This document shows, one piece after another, positions 1-9,123 of a DNA stretch of 42,752 bases. The stretch is from assembly GCF_947500655.1 (NCBI RefSeq), contig NZ_CANMSK010000025.1, forward strand, positions 1 through 42,752, read 5' to 3'. The notes beneath the pieces were generated by a model. The model saw only the letters and a program-made list of their open reading frames with translations. It was not told the DNA's origin and did not search any database. Positions within the stretch are counted from its first letter, which is position 1. Every line of letters starts with the position of its first letter. Both the position numbers and the translations under genes were made by a program. The DNA is from an uncultured Psychrosphaera sp. Lineage in GTDB: Bacteria > Pseudomonadota > Gammaproteobacteria > Enterobacterales > Alteromonadaceae.

Positions 1-40
1 TGGGTAAAGCCAAAACCGTCTAAGTATCCCAAAAACGGAA

Positions 41-75
41 ATAAAAATGCCAGTCGGCTTAACTGACTGGCATTA
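41..75 (-). terminator. Rho-independent terminator of the flagellin gene
   Basis: Read on the minus strand, a perfect 9-bp stem (ATGCCAGTC / GACTGGCAT) with a 9-base loop is followed directly by TTTTTATTT. It lies about 65 bases past the flagellin stop. No other gene is visible between it and the window end. Confidence 0.93.
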
Positions 76-137
76 CTGTATTAACAGGGCTTTTATTTGA
101 GAAAACAATTTTAATTTTTGGCGTTTCCGCCTGTGCG

Positions 138-1676
138 TTATTGTTGGAGAAGCGACAACGCAGATTGTGGTAATTGGTTTGCTTGTGCCAAAATTGAGGT
201 ACCAGCCTGTTGAAGGATCTGATTACGAGTCAATTCTGCTGTTTCTGCAGCAAAGTCAGTATCACGAATACGAGCTCTTGCACCGGATGAGTTTTCAACA
301 ATGTTAGCTAAGTTATTAACCGTTGATTCTAAACGGTTTTGAACCGCACCCAATGACGCTCTGTTTTTATCAATTTTACTTAATGCACCATCGATTATAG
401 CAATGGCATCTTGTGCACCAAGAGCCGTAGTAATATCAATTGTCTCTATAGATATTTCAACCGCCTGCGCTAATTCATTAGCGGCAACTAAACCAGTTAA
501 ATCACTGTTGGCTGTATTGGAATTCACATTAAACAGTACGGTACTATCCATTTGCACCTGACCCGTTACTGTAACTTCCAAGTCGCCAGCCGCTACATCT
601 AAAATGACTGGAGCGCCAACATCTTGGTCATCTGCATACGAACGACCTTGGATGGTCATTACCGCATCAGCACCACCAGAATCAGCCCACTCAGTAATGC
701 CAATATTGTCACCCGCTTCTGATGTCAAAATAACAGCATTAGTTGCGGCATCATAAACTGCACCTATCCCTAAGGAGGCCGCATTTTCATTTACTTTATT
801 GACCATAATTTGCATATCATCTTCTACTACACCAGTAGCCGTAAACGATATAGTTTCGGTTCTATCACCATTTGATAAACTAAAACTAATACCATCACCT
901 GCAGCACCACCAGCAAAATCAGATAAGCGTAATGCAGTTTTTGCATCCGCATTAACACCTGTAGTGTTAAATATGGAATTAATTTTTGACGATATATCTG
1001 CCGCAGAGTCATCTTGAGCAATGGTAACTTGACCTGTATTAATACCGTCTATCGTTAACATTTCTGACGCATTAGCCAAAGGGTGACTATTGGCGGCAAC
1101 AGCTGACCCCAAAGAAGTGGCAGCAGATGCGGCAAGGTTTGTCCCACCCATGCTATAACGAGCACTACCTAAATCATCGGTTTGAGCTGAATTTATAGAT
1201 ATTGCTATAGTTTCGTTTGCTTGTGAGCCAACTTGGAATTGTTGAACACCAAACGAACCATCTAGTAATTTTTGTCCACCGAATGTCGTTGTATTGGCAA
1301 TTCGGTCTAACTCATTATTAAGTTGAGTCATTTCTTCTTGCAGTGACTTTCTATCTACCGTTGAATTTGTCGCATTCGCCGATTGGATTGATAAATCACG
1401 CATACGCTGTAAGATATTCGTCGATTCTTGCATCGCGCCTTCAGCAGTCTGAGCCATAGAAATACCATCATTAGCATTTCGCATAGCTACACTAAGACCA
1501 TTGATCTGAGATGTAAGTCGATTAGATATTTGCAGACCCGCTGCATCATCTTTTGCGCTATTTATTCTAAGACCAGACGCTAGTCGAGTCATAGACGTTT
1601 CAAGTGAGCTTGTTGAGCCCATTAAGTTACGTTGCCCGTTAATTGATGCAACGTTAGTATTTACAAATAATGCCAT
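138..1676 (-). CDS. fliC: Flagellin (filament subunit)
   Basis: This is the structural subunit of the flagellar filament, exported through the flagellar type III system. The 512-residue product has the conserved D0/D1 helices at the N-terminus (residues 1 to about 175, with the [17 protein letters not shown] motif) and at the C-terminus (about 420 to 512, ending in the [19 protein letters not shown] helix). A variable Ala/Asp/Thr-rich central domain lies between them. At 512 residues it is longer than the roughly 380-residue polar flagellins of Vibrio, so the surface domain is moderately large. The ATG follows an AAGGAG ribosome site. The gene is its own transcription unit, with a sigma-54 promoter upstream and a terminator downstream. 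It is the only flagellin here. No fliD, fliS or flaG lies between it and the window end. The symbol could equally be flaA or fla. Confidence 0.97.
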   Translation of the reverse strand: MALFVNTNVASINGQRNLMGSTSSLETSMTRLASGLRINSAKDDAAGLQISNRLTSQINGLSVAMRNANDGISMAQTAEGAMQESTNILQRMRDLSIQSANATNSTVDRKSLQEEMTQLNNELDRIANTTTFGGQKLLDGSFGVQQFQVGSQANETIAISINSAQTDDLGSARYSMGGTNLAASAATSLGSAVAANSHPLANASEMLTIDGINTGQVTIAQDDSAADISSKINSIFNTTGVNADAKTALRLSDFAGGAAGDGISFSLSNGDRTETISFTATGVVEDDMQIMVNKVNENAASLGIGAVYDAATNAVILTSEAGDNIGITEWADSGGADAVMTIQGRSYADDQDVGAPVILDVAAGDLEVTVTGQVQMDSTVLFNVNSNTANSDLTGLVAANELAQAVEISIETIDITTALGAQDAIAIIDGALSKIDKNRASLGAVQNRLESTVNNLANIVENSSGARARIRDTDFAAETAELTRNQILQQAGTSILAQANQLPQSALSLLQQ

Positions 1677-1737
1677 TGTTTTCTCCTTAGAACGTTATTA
1701 GCAAATAAAGCTAAAGTTCTTTCTCCAGTTAACGAAT

Positions 1738-1754
1738 TGCATCTTGCGTGCCAA
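1738..1754 (-). promoter_or_regulatory. Sigma-54 promoter of the flagellin gene
   Basis: The minus strand reads TTGGCACGCAAGATGCA. The -24 element is TGGCACG and the -12 element is ATGC, with exactly 10 bases between the invariant GG (1752-1751) and GC (1740-1739). The predicted start near 1727 gives a leader of about 50 bases. Sigma-54 control of a major flagellin, activated by FlrC, is known in Vibrio. Confidence 0.87.
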
Positions 1755-1903
1755 CTTAGTGGTCAATTTATTCACTCATCTGTTTTTTTTAAGATATAGA
1801 GTTAAACCCACTGTATTCAGTGTGTTAGAGTTGTTGTAAAGAGTTAAAAAACAAATAACTAAACGCTAGAATGAGGTTAAAGTAGGTTTTTATGGTGTAT
1901 ATT

Positions 1904-1911
1904 TTATCGGC
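1904..1911 (-). promoter_or_regulatory. Possible sigma-28 -10 box (weak)
   Basis: The minus strand carries a perfect GCCGATAA, the FliA -10 consensus. The position where TAAA should lie (15 bases upstream) reads CGCC-like sequence, so the -35 is missing. It may be a decayed second flagellin promoter or chance. Confidence 0.25.
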
Positions 1912-1952
1912 AACAAAGGGAGGTGTGGCGGCAAATTGACGCCAGTGTAGTA

Positions 1953-1985
1953 AGTAGAGTTCTGTATTCAACACAAAACTCTACT
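1953..1985 (-). terminator. Hairpin after flgL
   Basis: A perfect 9-bp inverted repeat (AGTAGAGTT / AACTCTACT) begins about 10 bases past the flgL stop. A further TGT/ACA pairing is possible inside the loop. No U-tract follows on either strand, so it may be a 3'-end stabiliser or a weak terminator rather than a classical one. Confidence 0.5.
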
Positions 1986-1995
1986 GGGTAAAAAT

Positions 1996-3507
1996 TTATA
2001 TATAATTAAATAAAGATAAGCCCTGCACTTTAGCAAAGCTTTGCTGTGAGGCTGTTAACCCTGTAGTTGACATTTCTAAATTAGAAACGGCTTCATATAC
2101 ATCAATTTCTTCAATATTTGCTAATGCACCTGCAGTTATTTCTTGAAAACGGTATTGCGCATCCATTTCAAGTTCCACCGCATTTAAACGAGAGCCCATT
2201 AATGAACGTGTACTCTCTACGGTAGTTAGTGCTGATTTTAATTCTGTTAGCAATGAACCAATTAATTCAGCTCTGAGTTGTGAATCAGGTCTATCTACAT
2301 GAAAAGTATCACCCGCTACAGGCGTTCCGCCGATTTCAAATTCAATACCTCTAAACTTAATTTCATTATTTGCGGTATAATCACTCGGCCCTTCAACTAA
2401 TGATCCGGCACTGTCATAAACTTCATATAAACCACCAGCTAAAATATTTACCGTGTAATCATCAAACTCATGTTCCTCTGAAGGGTCAACAATATTACCA
2501 CCGGTAATGGTTGCTGTTGAAACATTTGCCGCATCTGATGCCGCATTATAATTTGTACTGTTGTATGCCATAACATCAACAGCTTGTTGCATTACCCACA
2601 TTGCGGTTGTTTCAGAGGATGTTTCAAATTCAAATGAATCACCAACAACAGGAGGTGGATTATCAAGCGTTGAAAATTCAATGCCATAAAACTCAACATC
2701 ATCACCTGGGGTAATATCTAAAAAGTCACCTTTATTTGGCTCTAAAGGTACAGGTAAGCCGCCGCTATCTAAAACTTCAACTCTAATTTGTCCTGCACCT
2801 GCACCTGCAATAAAATTAACAGTATAAGGTTCTGAGTGAGGTGCATTTTCATATTCAGCAGGACGTGTTACGACACCGATAGAAATAGCTGAATCTGAAA
2901 TATTCGCAGCATTTGCCGTTGGTATAAACGAAGCAGTTTCAGAAGGGACACTCTCTAAAAATATACTAGCTGGGTCATTTACTTTAACTTGAAAACCAGC
3001 CGCTATAAGAACTTCACGCTGACCATCATCACCTTGATATTGACGATAACCAAATTCATCAACTTCATAAGTTTGCGTACTGGTTTGGAAACCTGAAAAT
3101 ACATAATCACCATTAGCATTTTTGGTATTGGCAAGCGCATCAAACTGTTGCAATCGTTGTTCTAACTCGTCTCCAATTGCATCTAAACTACTTGCATCCA
3201 TGGTACCGTTGATAGACTCGAGCATTAACTCTTCAATACGAAATATAACATCTGTCATACTAGCAACGGCTGTTTCACTGGTTAAATTGAAACGTTCTGC
3301 CGCCTCTTGTGAGTCTATATAACGATTTGATACTTCTAGCTCGTTACTTAAACGTATAACCGTGTTGGCACCTGTTGGATCATCTGACGGTAAAATTATT
3401 TGTTTACCCGTTGCTAATTCTGTTTGCGCACGGTCTAAATTACTTTGTCTTAGTTGTAATTGAGCCAAGCTTCTAGCGAAAGAGTTTGCAGTTGCTATTC
3501 TAGTCAT
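1996..3507 (-). CDS. flgL: Hook-filament junction protein FlgL (HAP3)
   Basis: FlgL is the second junction protein between hook and filament and sits on FlgK at the hook tip. The flagellin-like N-terminal helices (residues 1 to about 140, with LATGKQIILPSDDPTGA) and C-terminal helices (about 408 to 503) are clear. At 503 residues it is far longer than the 317 of Salmonella. The extra length is an exposed region holding two related beta-rich segments (about 228-297 and 351-407), both starting YTVN and ending G-D-(S/T)-F. The gene lies 10 bases after flgK, with an AAGGAT ribosome site before its ATG, and is the last gene of the flgF-L unit. Confidence 0.95.
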   Translation of the reverse strand: MTRIATANSFARSLAQLQLRQSNLDRAQTELATGKQIILPSDDPTGANTVIRLSNELEVSNRYIDSQEAAERFNLTSETAVASMTDVIFRIEELMLESINGTMDASSLDAIGDELEQRLQQFDALANTKNANGDYVFSGFQTSTQTYEVDEFGYRQYQGDDGQREVLIAAGFQVKVNDPASIFLESVPSETASFIPTANAANISDSAISIGVVTRPAEYENAPHSEPYTVNFIAGAGAGQIRVEVLDSGGLPVPLEPNKGDFLDITPGDDVEFYGIEFSTLDNPPPVVGDSFEFETSSETTAMWVMQQAVDVMAYNSTNYNAASDAANVSTATITGGNIVDPSEEHEFDDYTVNILAGGLYEVYDSAGSLVEGPSDYTANNEIKFRGIEFEIGGTPVAGDTFHVDRPDSQLRAELIGSLLTELKSALTTVESTRSLMGSRLNAVELEMDAQYRFQEITAGALANIEEIDVYEAVSNLEMSTTGLTASQQSFAKVQGLSLFNYI

Positions 3508-3517
3508 CTACTTATCC

Positions 3518-5530
3518 TTACCCTGCTGCTGCAAGTAATGTGTCAAATATTTCTCTAGCTACTGTAATGATACGAGCTGAGGCGGCATAGGATTGCTGAT
3601 ATTCAATTAAGTTTGCCGCTTCTTCATCAAGATTTACACCACTGACACTGGCTAATCGTTGTTCGGAACTAGATAACAAAGTACTAAATGAGTCGGTTGA
3701 TATTTGTAGGCTGCTCGTTTCAACACCAATAATCGTAATTAATTCTGCATAAGACTCTGAGAAGCTATTTGTTCCGTTATCCATAACACGTTCAGATTGA
3801 AGTGACAGCATAGCTAAAATATTTGTATTATCGCCAGGACCAAATGCTTTGGTTTCATCAACACCTGGGTTATCAGCATGAGTAATAGTAAATACTTCTC
3901 CACCAGCTAATGTGCCTTCAAGTTCAAATCGAAAGCCAGCGACAGGATCATCTATAATTTGATCATCAGGGATATCTAATGGACCGCTAATTACGGTACC
4001 CACAGAATCTAAAACTTGATATGAAGTACCTGTTGCATCTATTTCAATACTAATGAAGTCATCAGGTAAAGGTCCTGGGACCGTAGTTGAATCCCCTGTC
4101 ATTTCGTATAAATTGAAACTAACATTATTGGTATTATTAGCTTCAGTAATTGCTAGTGGGTTATCTGCTACAGCGACTTTATCTGGGTCGGTAATAACCC
4201 CTTCAATATTATTTGCGCCAAAATACGTTGGTCTAACTTTAAATGAATCCCCTGCCGTCAAATTATTTGTATCAATAGCGATAGCGATACCAGTATCACC
4301 GACAATTAATTGCTCACCGGCAGACATAGCGGCAATATCAGTCGCGTCAAACTGCTGAACTAAATTACCATCTTCATCAAAGACATCTAAATTAGTACCA
4401 TCGTATTCCATATTGAACTCTGCCGATGTTAACTGCTCGGTATTTCGGATATAGACTTCAAAAGTAGAAACATCTGTATTATTAGACGAATTTAATGTTC
4501 TTTCCAAAATATCTTGAGGATCGTTAATATCTACAAAAATATCTTCGCCAGCATCGCCATTTAAATCTCTACCTAAACTCTGCTGTCTATTAAAAATATC
4601 AGACATTGCTATTGCTAGCTTCCCCAACTCATTAATAGTTGGTATCACCACATTATCGCGAGTATCTATTAGCCCAGTTAATGAGCCACCAACTAAATTG
4701 TTAGTGATGATTGATTTGTTTGCGACGCCTGTGTTAACGGATATCCCAATTTCTAATAATTGAGGGTCATATTCATTTGGTACTGTTGATAAAGGGATTG
4801 AAGTATCGTTAGTAACAAGAGTAACACCGGTACCGATACTTACATTGACAGTTCCATCACCTACATCAACAACATTAACCTGAACGATTTCACTCAAATC
4901 TTTTAACAATAAGTCACGCTTATCCAACAAGTCATTTGGTAAAAAGCCATCTGCAGAAGTCGCAGTTTCAACTTGTATCTTTGCATTTAAAACAGCAAGT
5001 TCTTCTGTGATCATATTAATTGTTGCGACTGATGTTTCAATCTGGTCGTTAATCCCACCTAATTGCTGAATAGCAACTTCTTCATATAAACTGTTAAATC
5101 TATTACCAAGACTTTCAGCTTGAGAAATTAAAACATTACGAGCTGAGATTAATGTTGGTTCTTCCACGATCCCATTAATACCATCAAGTAGAGAATCAAA
5201 TGTAACTGTTATACCAGTGTCGGCATCAGCTAATAAACTATCAATTCTTGAGGCATTAGTTAAACTGGTATTACTATATTCATATTGTGATGAATTAAAT
5301 AAAACTTCTTCAAAGTTATATTCATTAAAAATTCTTTCAATTGCAGAGATTGCAGTACCATTCCCTAAAAGAGTGGTTTTAAACGCAGTACCTACTGTAG
5401 AGACAGTCTCTACTCGTTGACGGCTATACCCCTCTGTATCGACATTGGAGATATTATTACTCGCTATCGACAAACGATATTGTGCAGCAGCTAATCCGGT
5501 TATACCTGAATTTAACATTCCACTGGACAT
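3518..5530 (-). CDS. flgK: Hook-filament junction protein FlgK (HAP1)
   Basis: FlgK is the first junction protein placed on the completed hook. The N-terminus (LNSGITGLAAAQYRLSIASN, with NNISNVDTEGYSRQ) and the C-terminus (NLDEEAANLIEYQQSYAAS) are the rod/hook-family signatures. The protein has 670 residues against 547 in Salmonella. The additional middle part (about 350-555) holds two segments (about 366-434 and 492-551) that resemble the inserts of FlgL. The start follows AGGGGA and lies one base after the flgJ stop, so translation is probably coupled. Confidence 0.96.
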   Translation of the reverse strand: MSSGMLNSGITGLAAAQYRLSIASNNISNVDTEGYSRQRVETVSTVGTAFKTTLLGNGTAISAIERIFNEYNFEEVLFNSSQYEYSNTSLTNASRIDSLLADADTGITVTFDSLLDGINGIVEEPTLISARNVLISQAESLGNRFNSLYEEVAIQQLGGINDQIETSVATINMITEELAVLNAKIQVETATSADGFLPNDLLDKRDLLLKDLSEIVQVNVVDVGDGTVNVSIGTGVTLVTNDTSIPLSTVPNEYDPQLLEIGISVNTGVANKSIITNNLVGGSLTGLIDTRDNVVIPTINELGKLAIAMSDIFNRQQSLGRDLNGDAGEDIFVDINDPQDILERTLNSSNNTDVSTFEVYIRNTEQLTSAEFNMEYDGTNLDVFDEDGNLVQQFDATDIAAMSAGEQLIVGDTGIAIAIDTNNLTAGDSFKVRPTYFGANNIEGVITDPDKVAVADNPLAITEANNTNNVSFNLYEMTGDSTTVPGPLPDDFISIEIDATGTSYQVLDSVGTVISGPLDIPDDQIIDDPVAGFRFELEGTLAGGEVFTITHADNPGVDETKAFGPGDNTNILAMLSLQSERVMDNGTNSFSESYAELITIIGVETSSLQISTDSFSTLLSSSEQRLASVSGVNLDEEAANLIEYQQSYAASARIITVAREIFDTLLAAAG

Positions 5531-5531
5531 C

Positions 5532-6611
5532 TTATTCCCCTACCATATTATTTTTAGATTGAGTAACTTTGCCAACAACATCTTTAAATGTGCTGCTATT
5601 TAATATGCCAATTATCTTATCTGCATAATTTGGATCTGTGGCATATCCCGCTTTTTGTAATTCTTGCAAAAACTGTTCCGGCTCAGCAGTACTCTCTAAA
5701 GCTTCATCATATCTAGAGTTACTTTTTAGGAAACTTACAAAGTCATCAAATGCCTCAGTGAAGTTGCTATAAACCCTAAATGGCTCTGTTTTCCTAACCG
5801 CGATGCCTTTTTCAAATTCTAGTGTTGACTGTGCCGCTTTTTCGCCATCCCAGTCTCGGTGAGCTTTAACGTTAAATAAATTAAAGCTAGATTCACCATC
5901 TTTATCTTTAATAATGTGCTGCCCCCAACCAGTTTCAAGTGCTGATTGGGCAATAATAACCGCAGGATTAACGCCAATTTTAGCCGCTGCTTTTTTGGCA
6001 AACTGCCATAAGGAACCAACAAAATCATCTGGTGAATCAAAATTAACCACAGCTTTAGATTGTTTCTGCTGGGTATTTGCAACCGTTGATTCAGTAGGTT
6101 TTTCAGCTCCAATTGCTGAGAAACTTTTATCTATAACGTTATTAAAGTCATCAAGAATTGAATTAGGTTTGGTTGCTGAATTGGCTGGAGCTATTGAGTT
6201 GCTTGCAACAACCTCTTTAGGCTTGTCATCATTATAAAAAGCGTGTCGGGTAAAATCACCATCGTTTCTTAATGTACTTGCGGCTTTATAATTTTCAGTA
6301 TCATTGCTTAGCTGTTTTACAATTAAGTCGGCGAGGCCCATGCTGCCTTTTACTGCCATATCGGTAGAAAGTTGTTGGTCGTACATATCACGATAGAATT
6401 TCGTAGTACTTGTGTTCATTGGGTTATCATCTTCAAATGCTTCATTAGCTTTACGCATTGACTTTAACATCATGCCAATAAAGATAGACTCAAAGTGAGC
6501 TGCAGCTTTTTTAAGCGCTTCTTTACTTTCAGGATCTTTTGTTGCTTGAGCTTTCAACTCTTGCAATCCAGTTAGATCAAGATGGTTATTTATATCGCCT
6601 ATTTTACTCAT
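5532..6611 (-). CDS. flgJ: Rod-assembly protein and muramidase FlgJ
   Basis: FlgJ caps the growing rod and opens the peptidoglycan for it. Residues 1 to about 105 form the rod-binding domain (FESIFIGMMLKSMRKANEAF). A linker of about 90 residues follows. Residues about 195-345 form a glucosaminidase (GH73) domain with the motif SALETGWG, where E226 is the expected catalytic glutamate. The protein has 359 residues, slightly longer than the 316 of Salmonella because of the linker. It is separated from flgI by an unidentified gene and a strong hairpin, an unusual spacing because flgI and flgJ are normally adjacent. Confidence 0.95.
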   Translation of the reverse strand: MSKIGDINNHLDLTGLQELKAQATKDPESKEALKKAAAHFESIFIGMMLKSMRKANEAFEDDNPMNTSTTKFYRDMYDQQLSTDMAVKGSMGLADLIVKQLSNDTENYKAASTLRNDGDFTRHAFYNDDKPKEVVASNSIAPANSATKPNSILDDFNNVIDKSFSAIGAEKPTESTVANTQQKQSKAVVNFDSPDDFVGSLWQFAKKAAAKIGVNPAVIIAQSALETGWGQHIIKDKDGESSFNLFNVKAHRDWDGEKAAQSTLEFEKGIAVRKTEPFRVYSNFTEAFDDFVSFLKSNSRYDEALESTAEPEQFLQELQKAGYATDPNYADKIIGILNSSTFKDVVGKVTQSKNNMVGE

Positions 6612-6767
6612 TTGACAAACTTTTGACTTCCCAATAATCGTTAATGGGTATATATCAAAAACTGAGCCAATATTTTAACGAATTGAATTTTATCGATTTT
6701 ATATAAAAGTAGAAAAGTGTATTGGAGGGAATGTATATTTTAGTCGTTGTTAATAAAATGAACTCCA

Positions 6768-6803
6768 CTGATGAAAGTTGTTTGCACTAAACAACTTCAT
6801 CAG
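6768..6803 (-). terminator. Long hairpin between the 136-residue gene and flgJ
   Basis: CTGATGAA-GTTGTTT pairs with AAACAAC-TTCATCAG, giving about 15 bp with one bulged base and a 5-base loop. It lies about 17 bases past the stop of the upstream unknown gene. The following minus-strand sequence has only a delayed, broken T-run (TTCATTTTATT). It could be a partial terminator, an RNA-processing site or a stabiliser that separates flgFGHI expression from flgJKL. Confidence 0.6.
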
Positions 6804-6819
6804 AGGGGAGCACATTAGA

Positions 6820-7230
6820 TTAGTGAAGCAATTTAAAGTACTTACTTAACTCATCTTTTAACTCGCCAGTAATGTCACCAATTAGACATACACGAGCATT
6901 GTTTGGAACACGTGTGAATATTTCTTCAATTTGGTCAGAAATATTACCGTTTGATTTGTTGATCTCATCAGCAAAATATTCAAACTCAACTTCTGTTTTA
7001 ATATTTGTCATTGCTTCAAAAGCACCTAAACCAATTGGTGTAAATTGAATTTCATTATCTTCAATTACGCCACCAGATAAACAACAAAAAATCATTTTAT
7101 CGCCAAAGGCAACTTCATAAACATGATATTGTACTGCTTGGTTAACATCCATTTCTAACATTGCCAAAACGGCCATATTAGTATCTTGGTTCGCTGTTAC
7201 GTTTGTAACGAGTGTATTTGCAAAATTCAT
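6820..7230 (-). CDS. Unidentified 136-residue protein between flgI and flgJ
   Basis: I do not recognise this family. The gene has a good AGGGGA ribosome site 6 bases before its ATG, follows flgI by 48 bases in the same direction, and looks genuine. The product shows no signal peptide or clear membrane helix, so it is probably cytoplasmic. It is mildly acidic and appears alpha/beta: a hydrophobic strand with two adjacent cysteines (KMIFCCLSGG, about residues 45-54), an acidic middle (EVEFEYFADEIN), and a C-terminal segment with a third cysteine (VCLIGDITGELKDELSKYF). Position suggests a role in rod, ring or FlgJ assembly or in regulation, but this is inference from context only. A long hairpin follows the gene. 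Confidence 0.8.
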   Translation of the reverse strand: MNFANTLVTNVTANQDTNMAVLAMLEMDVNQAVQYHVYEVAFGDKMIFCCLSGGVIEDNEIQFTPIGLGAFEAMTNIKTEVEFEYFADEINKSNGNISDQIEEIFTRVPNNARVCLIGDITGELKDELSKYFKLLH

Positions 7231-7278
7231 AACTATTCCCCTATTTTGTTACTAGTTATTGATTACGTTTGACAAGCA

Positions 7279-8373
7279 CTAAATAACAATCAATTGACCG
7301 TCAATAGCACCTACTTGTTTTAAAGCTTCTAAAATTGCCATTAAATCCCCTGGAGCTGCGCCAACCTGATTAATAGCCCGGACAAGATCATCCAAACTAG
7401 CACCTGGGTCGAACACGAAAGCTCTAGTATCATCACGAGCAACATCTATAATTGATTGATTTGTGATAACCGTTTCACCATTAGTTAATGGGTCTGGTTG
7501 ATCAACTTGTTGATTTTCGGCAATGGTTACCGTCAAGTTGCCATGGGTTATTGCCGCAGGTCTTAATCGTACATTTTTGCCAATGACTATGGTGCCAGTA
7601 CGAGAGTTAACAATGATCTTTGCAGAGGTGTCTGCAGGCTGAAATTCTAAATTTTCTAATTCTGATAAATAAGACACCCGCTGCGATATATTACGCGGCG
7701 CTAATACACGTATAGATGCCGCATCTACAGCATTGGCCGTATTTGCCCCGAGTAAATTATTTATGGTATCGGATAGTCTTTTGGCTGAAGTAAAGTCAGG
7801 CTCATTTAAGTTAAATGTAATATAATCGCCGTTAGCAAACGGAGTTGGAACACTACGTTCTACTGATGCACCGTTGGGTATTCTGCCAACGGTAGGCGTA
7901 TTAATAACAACCTGAGAGCCATCCAATCCTTCCACACCTAAGCCACCAACAACAAGTGAGCCTTGTGCAACAGCATATATGTTGCCATCAGCACCTTTTA
8001 AAAAGGTTTGTAATAAAGTGCCACCACGTAAGCTTCCAGCACTACCGATTGATGAAACAGTAATATCTATTGTTTGGCCTGGTTTAGAAAATGCTGGTAA
8101 TTCAGCACTAACTACAACAGCAGCTACGTTCTTTATTTTTGGCTTTAAACCACTGGCTAATTGAATACCAAAGTTTGCCAACATAGCTTTAAAACTTTGT
8201 TCTGTATAACGAGTTGCTTCCCCTGTTCCGGGTAAGCCAACAACTAAACCATAACCAACTAAATGGTTAGAGCGAATACCTTGCACCATAGCAACATCTT
8301 TTATACGGACTGACTGCGCTATTGGTGAAAATATCAGTGTTATTGAACATAAAATTAATATTACTTTTTTCAT
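7279..8373 (-). CDS. flgI: Flagellar P-ring protein FlgI
   Basis: FlgI forms the periplasmic P ring around the rod in the peptidoglycan layer. The 364-residue product begins with a Sec signal peptide ([21 protein letters not shown], cleaved near residue 20). The family signature [20 protein letters not shown] and the motif [10 protein letters not shown] follow. The C-terminus ([25 protein letters not shown]) is typical. The length matches the family. AGGGATACGAT precedes the ATG. The gene begins 9 bases after the flgH stop. Confidence 0.97.
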   Translation of the reverse strand: MKKVILILCSITLIFSPIAQSVRIKDVAMVQGIRSNHLVGYGLVVGLPGTGEATRYTEQSFKAMLANFGIQLASGLKPKIKNVAAVVVSAELPAFSKPGQTIDITVSSIGSAGSLRGGTLLQTFLKGADGNIYAVAQGSLVVGGLGVEGLDGSQVVINTPTVGRIPNGASVERSVPTPFANGDYITFNLNEPDFTSAKRLSDTINNLLGANTANAVDAASIRVLAPRNISQRVSYLSELENLEFQPADTSAKIIVNSRTGTIVIGKNVRLRPAAITHGNLTVTIAENQQVDQPDPLTNGETVITNQSIIDVARDDTRAFVFDPGASLDDLVRAINQVGAAPGDLMAILEALKQVGAIDGQLIVI

Positions 8374-8382
8374 ATCGTATCC

Positions 8383-9105
8383 CTAAAATGGCCACATTGA
8401 ACTCATAAAGAAACCAGATAACCATCCAGCCTCCTGAGTTTCAGCTAATGAACCTTTACCACTGTAAGAAATACGAGCGTTAGCAACCCGTGTAGATTCG
8501 ACAGTATTATCGGATGCAATATCTTCAGATCGTACTATGCCGGTAAGTCTAATAAACTCTTGGCCTGTATTTAATGTTAACCACTTCTCACCACGGATTA
8601 TCAAATTTCCGTTAGGTAATACTCTTAGAACATGTACGGTAACTTCACCGTTTAAACTATTACTTTGATTTGACTTTGCATCGCCTTTAAAACTTCCGTC
8701 AGATTCAAGACCTAACTCTAAAGTATTACCACCTATAGTTGGCGCTAAGCCATTTAAACCGATTATAGGTGATAAGCTTGCATCCGTTTCTTTACTCGTC
8801 TCAGTTTTTGCTGTTTTTGATGCTTGAGTATTTTCCATTAGTAATACAGTAATGATATCTCCAACACGTCTTGCTTTAGTGTCAGAGTACAAACCATTTG
8901 ACCAACCTGTGTGATATAAACTGCCAGTTGAAACGACATCTTCTGTCGGTATCTCAGGCATGATAGGCGCAAAAAATGGATCTTCTTTTTCAACATCATG
9001 ATTCACCGCACAAGCGGATAGGATGGCTGAAATAGTGACAGCTGTTATAAAACGGCCACATTTGTTAGCCGAACTATGATTTAGTTGTTGAAATATTTTC
9101 CCCAT
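8383..9105 (-). CDS. flgH: Flagellar L-ring lipoprotein FlgH
   Basis: FlgH forms the outer-membrane L ring. I start it at the ATG at 9105 because AGGGGA lies a few bases upstream. A longer in-frame form begins at a TTG at 9123 with no ribosome site. The resulting 240-residue protein has a lipoprotein signal with lipobox LSAC (C32). The family core includes TGSLYHTG, RVGDIITVLL and NGNLIIRGEKWLTLN. The gene lies just after the flgG stop and before flgI, the usual order. Confidence 0.95.
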   Translation of the reverse strand: MGKIFQQLNHSSANKCGRFITAVTISAILSACAVNHDVEKEDPFFAPIMPEIPTEDVVSTGSLYHTGWSNGLYSDTKARRVGDIITVLLMENTQASKTAKTETSKETDASLSPIIGLNGLAPTIGGNTLELGLESDGSFKGDAKSNQSNSLNGEVTVHVLRVLPNGNLIIRGEKWLTLNTGQEFIRLTGIVRSEDIASDNTVESTRVANARISYSGKGSLAETQEAGWLSGFFMSSMWPF

Positions 9106-9123
9106 GATTATTCCCCTACTCAA

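Larger units (their letters stand above)
1677..1995. other. flgL-flagellin intergenic region (319 bases, no gene)
   Basis: No open reading frame of note is visible. The region holds the flagellin sigma-54 promoter (1738-1754), a perfect sigma-28-like -10 box without a convincing -35 (1904-1911), and an inverted repeat just past flgL (1953-1985). The rest is AT-rich leader sequence. Confidence 0.8.

Noticed and set aside
5914..6237. 107-codon open frame on the plus strand
   Set aside because: It runs opposite the conserved glucosaminidase domain of flgJ, has no ribosome site and matches the shadow-frame pattern.
9106..9123. Longer FlgH starting at a TTG at 9123
   Set aside because: There is no ribosome site for that codon, while AGGGGA fits the ATG at 9105, which also gives a more usual lipoprotein leader.
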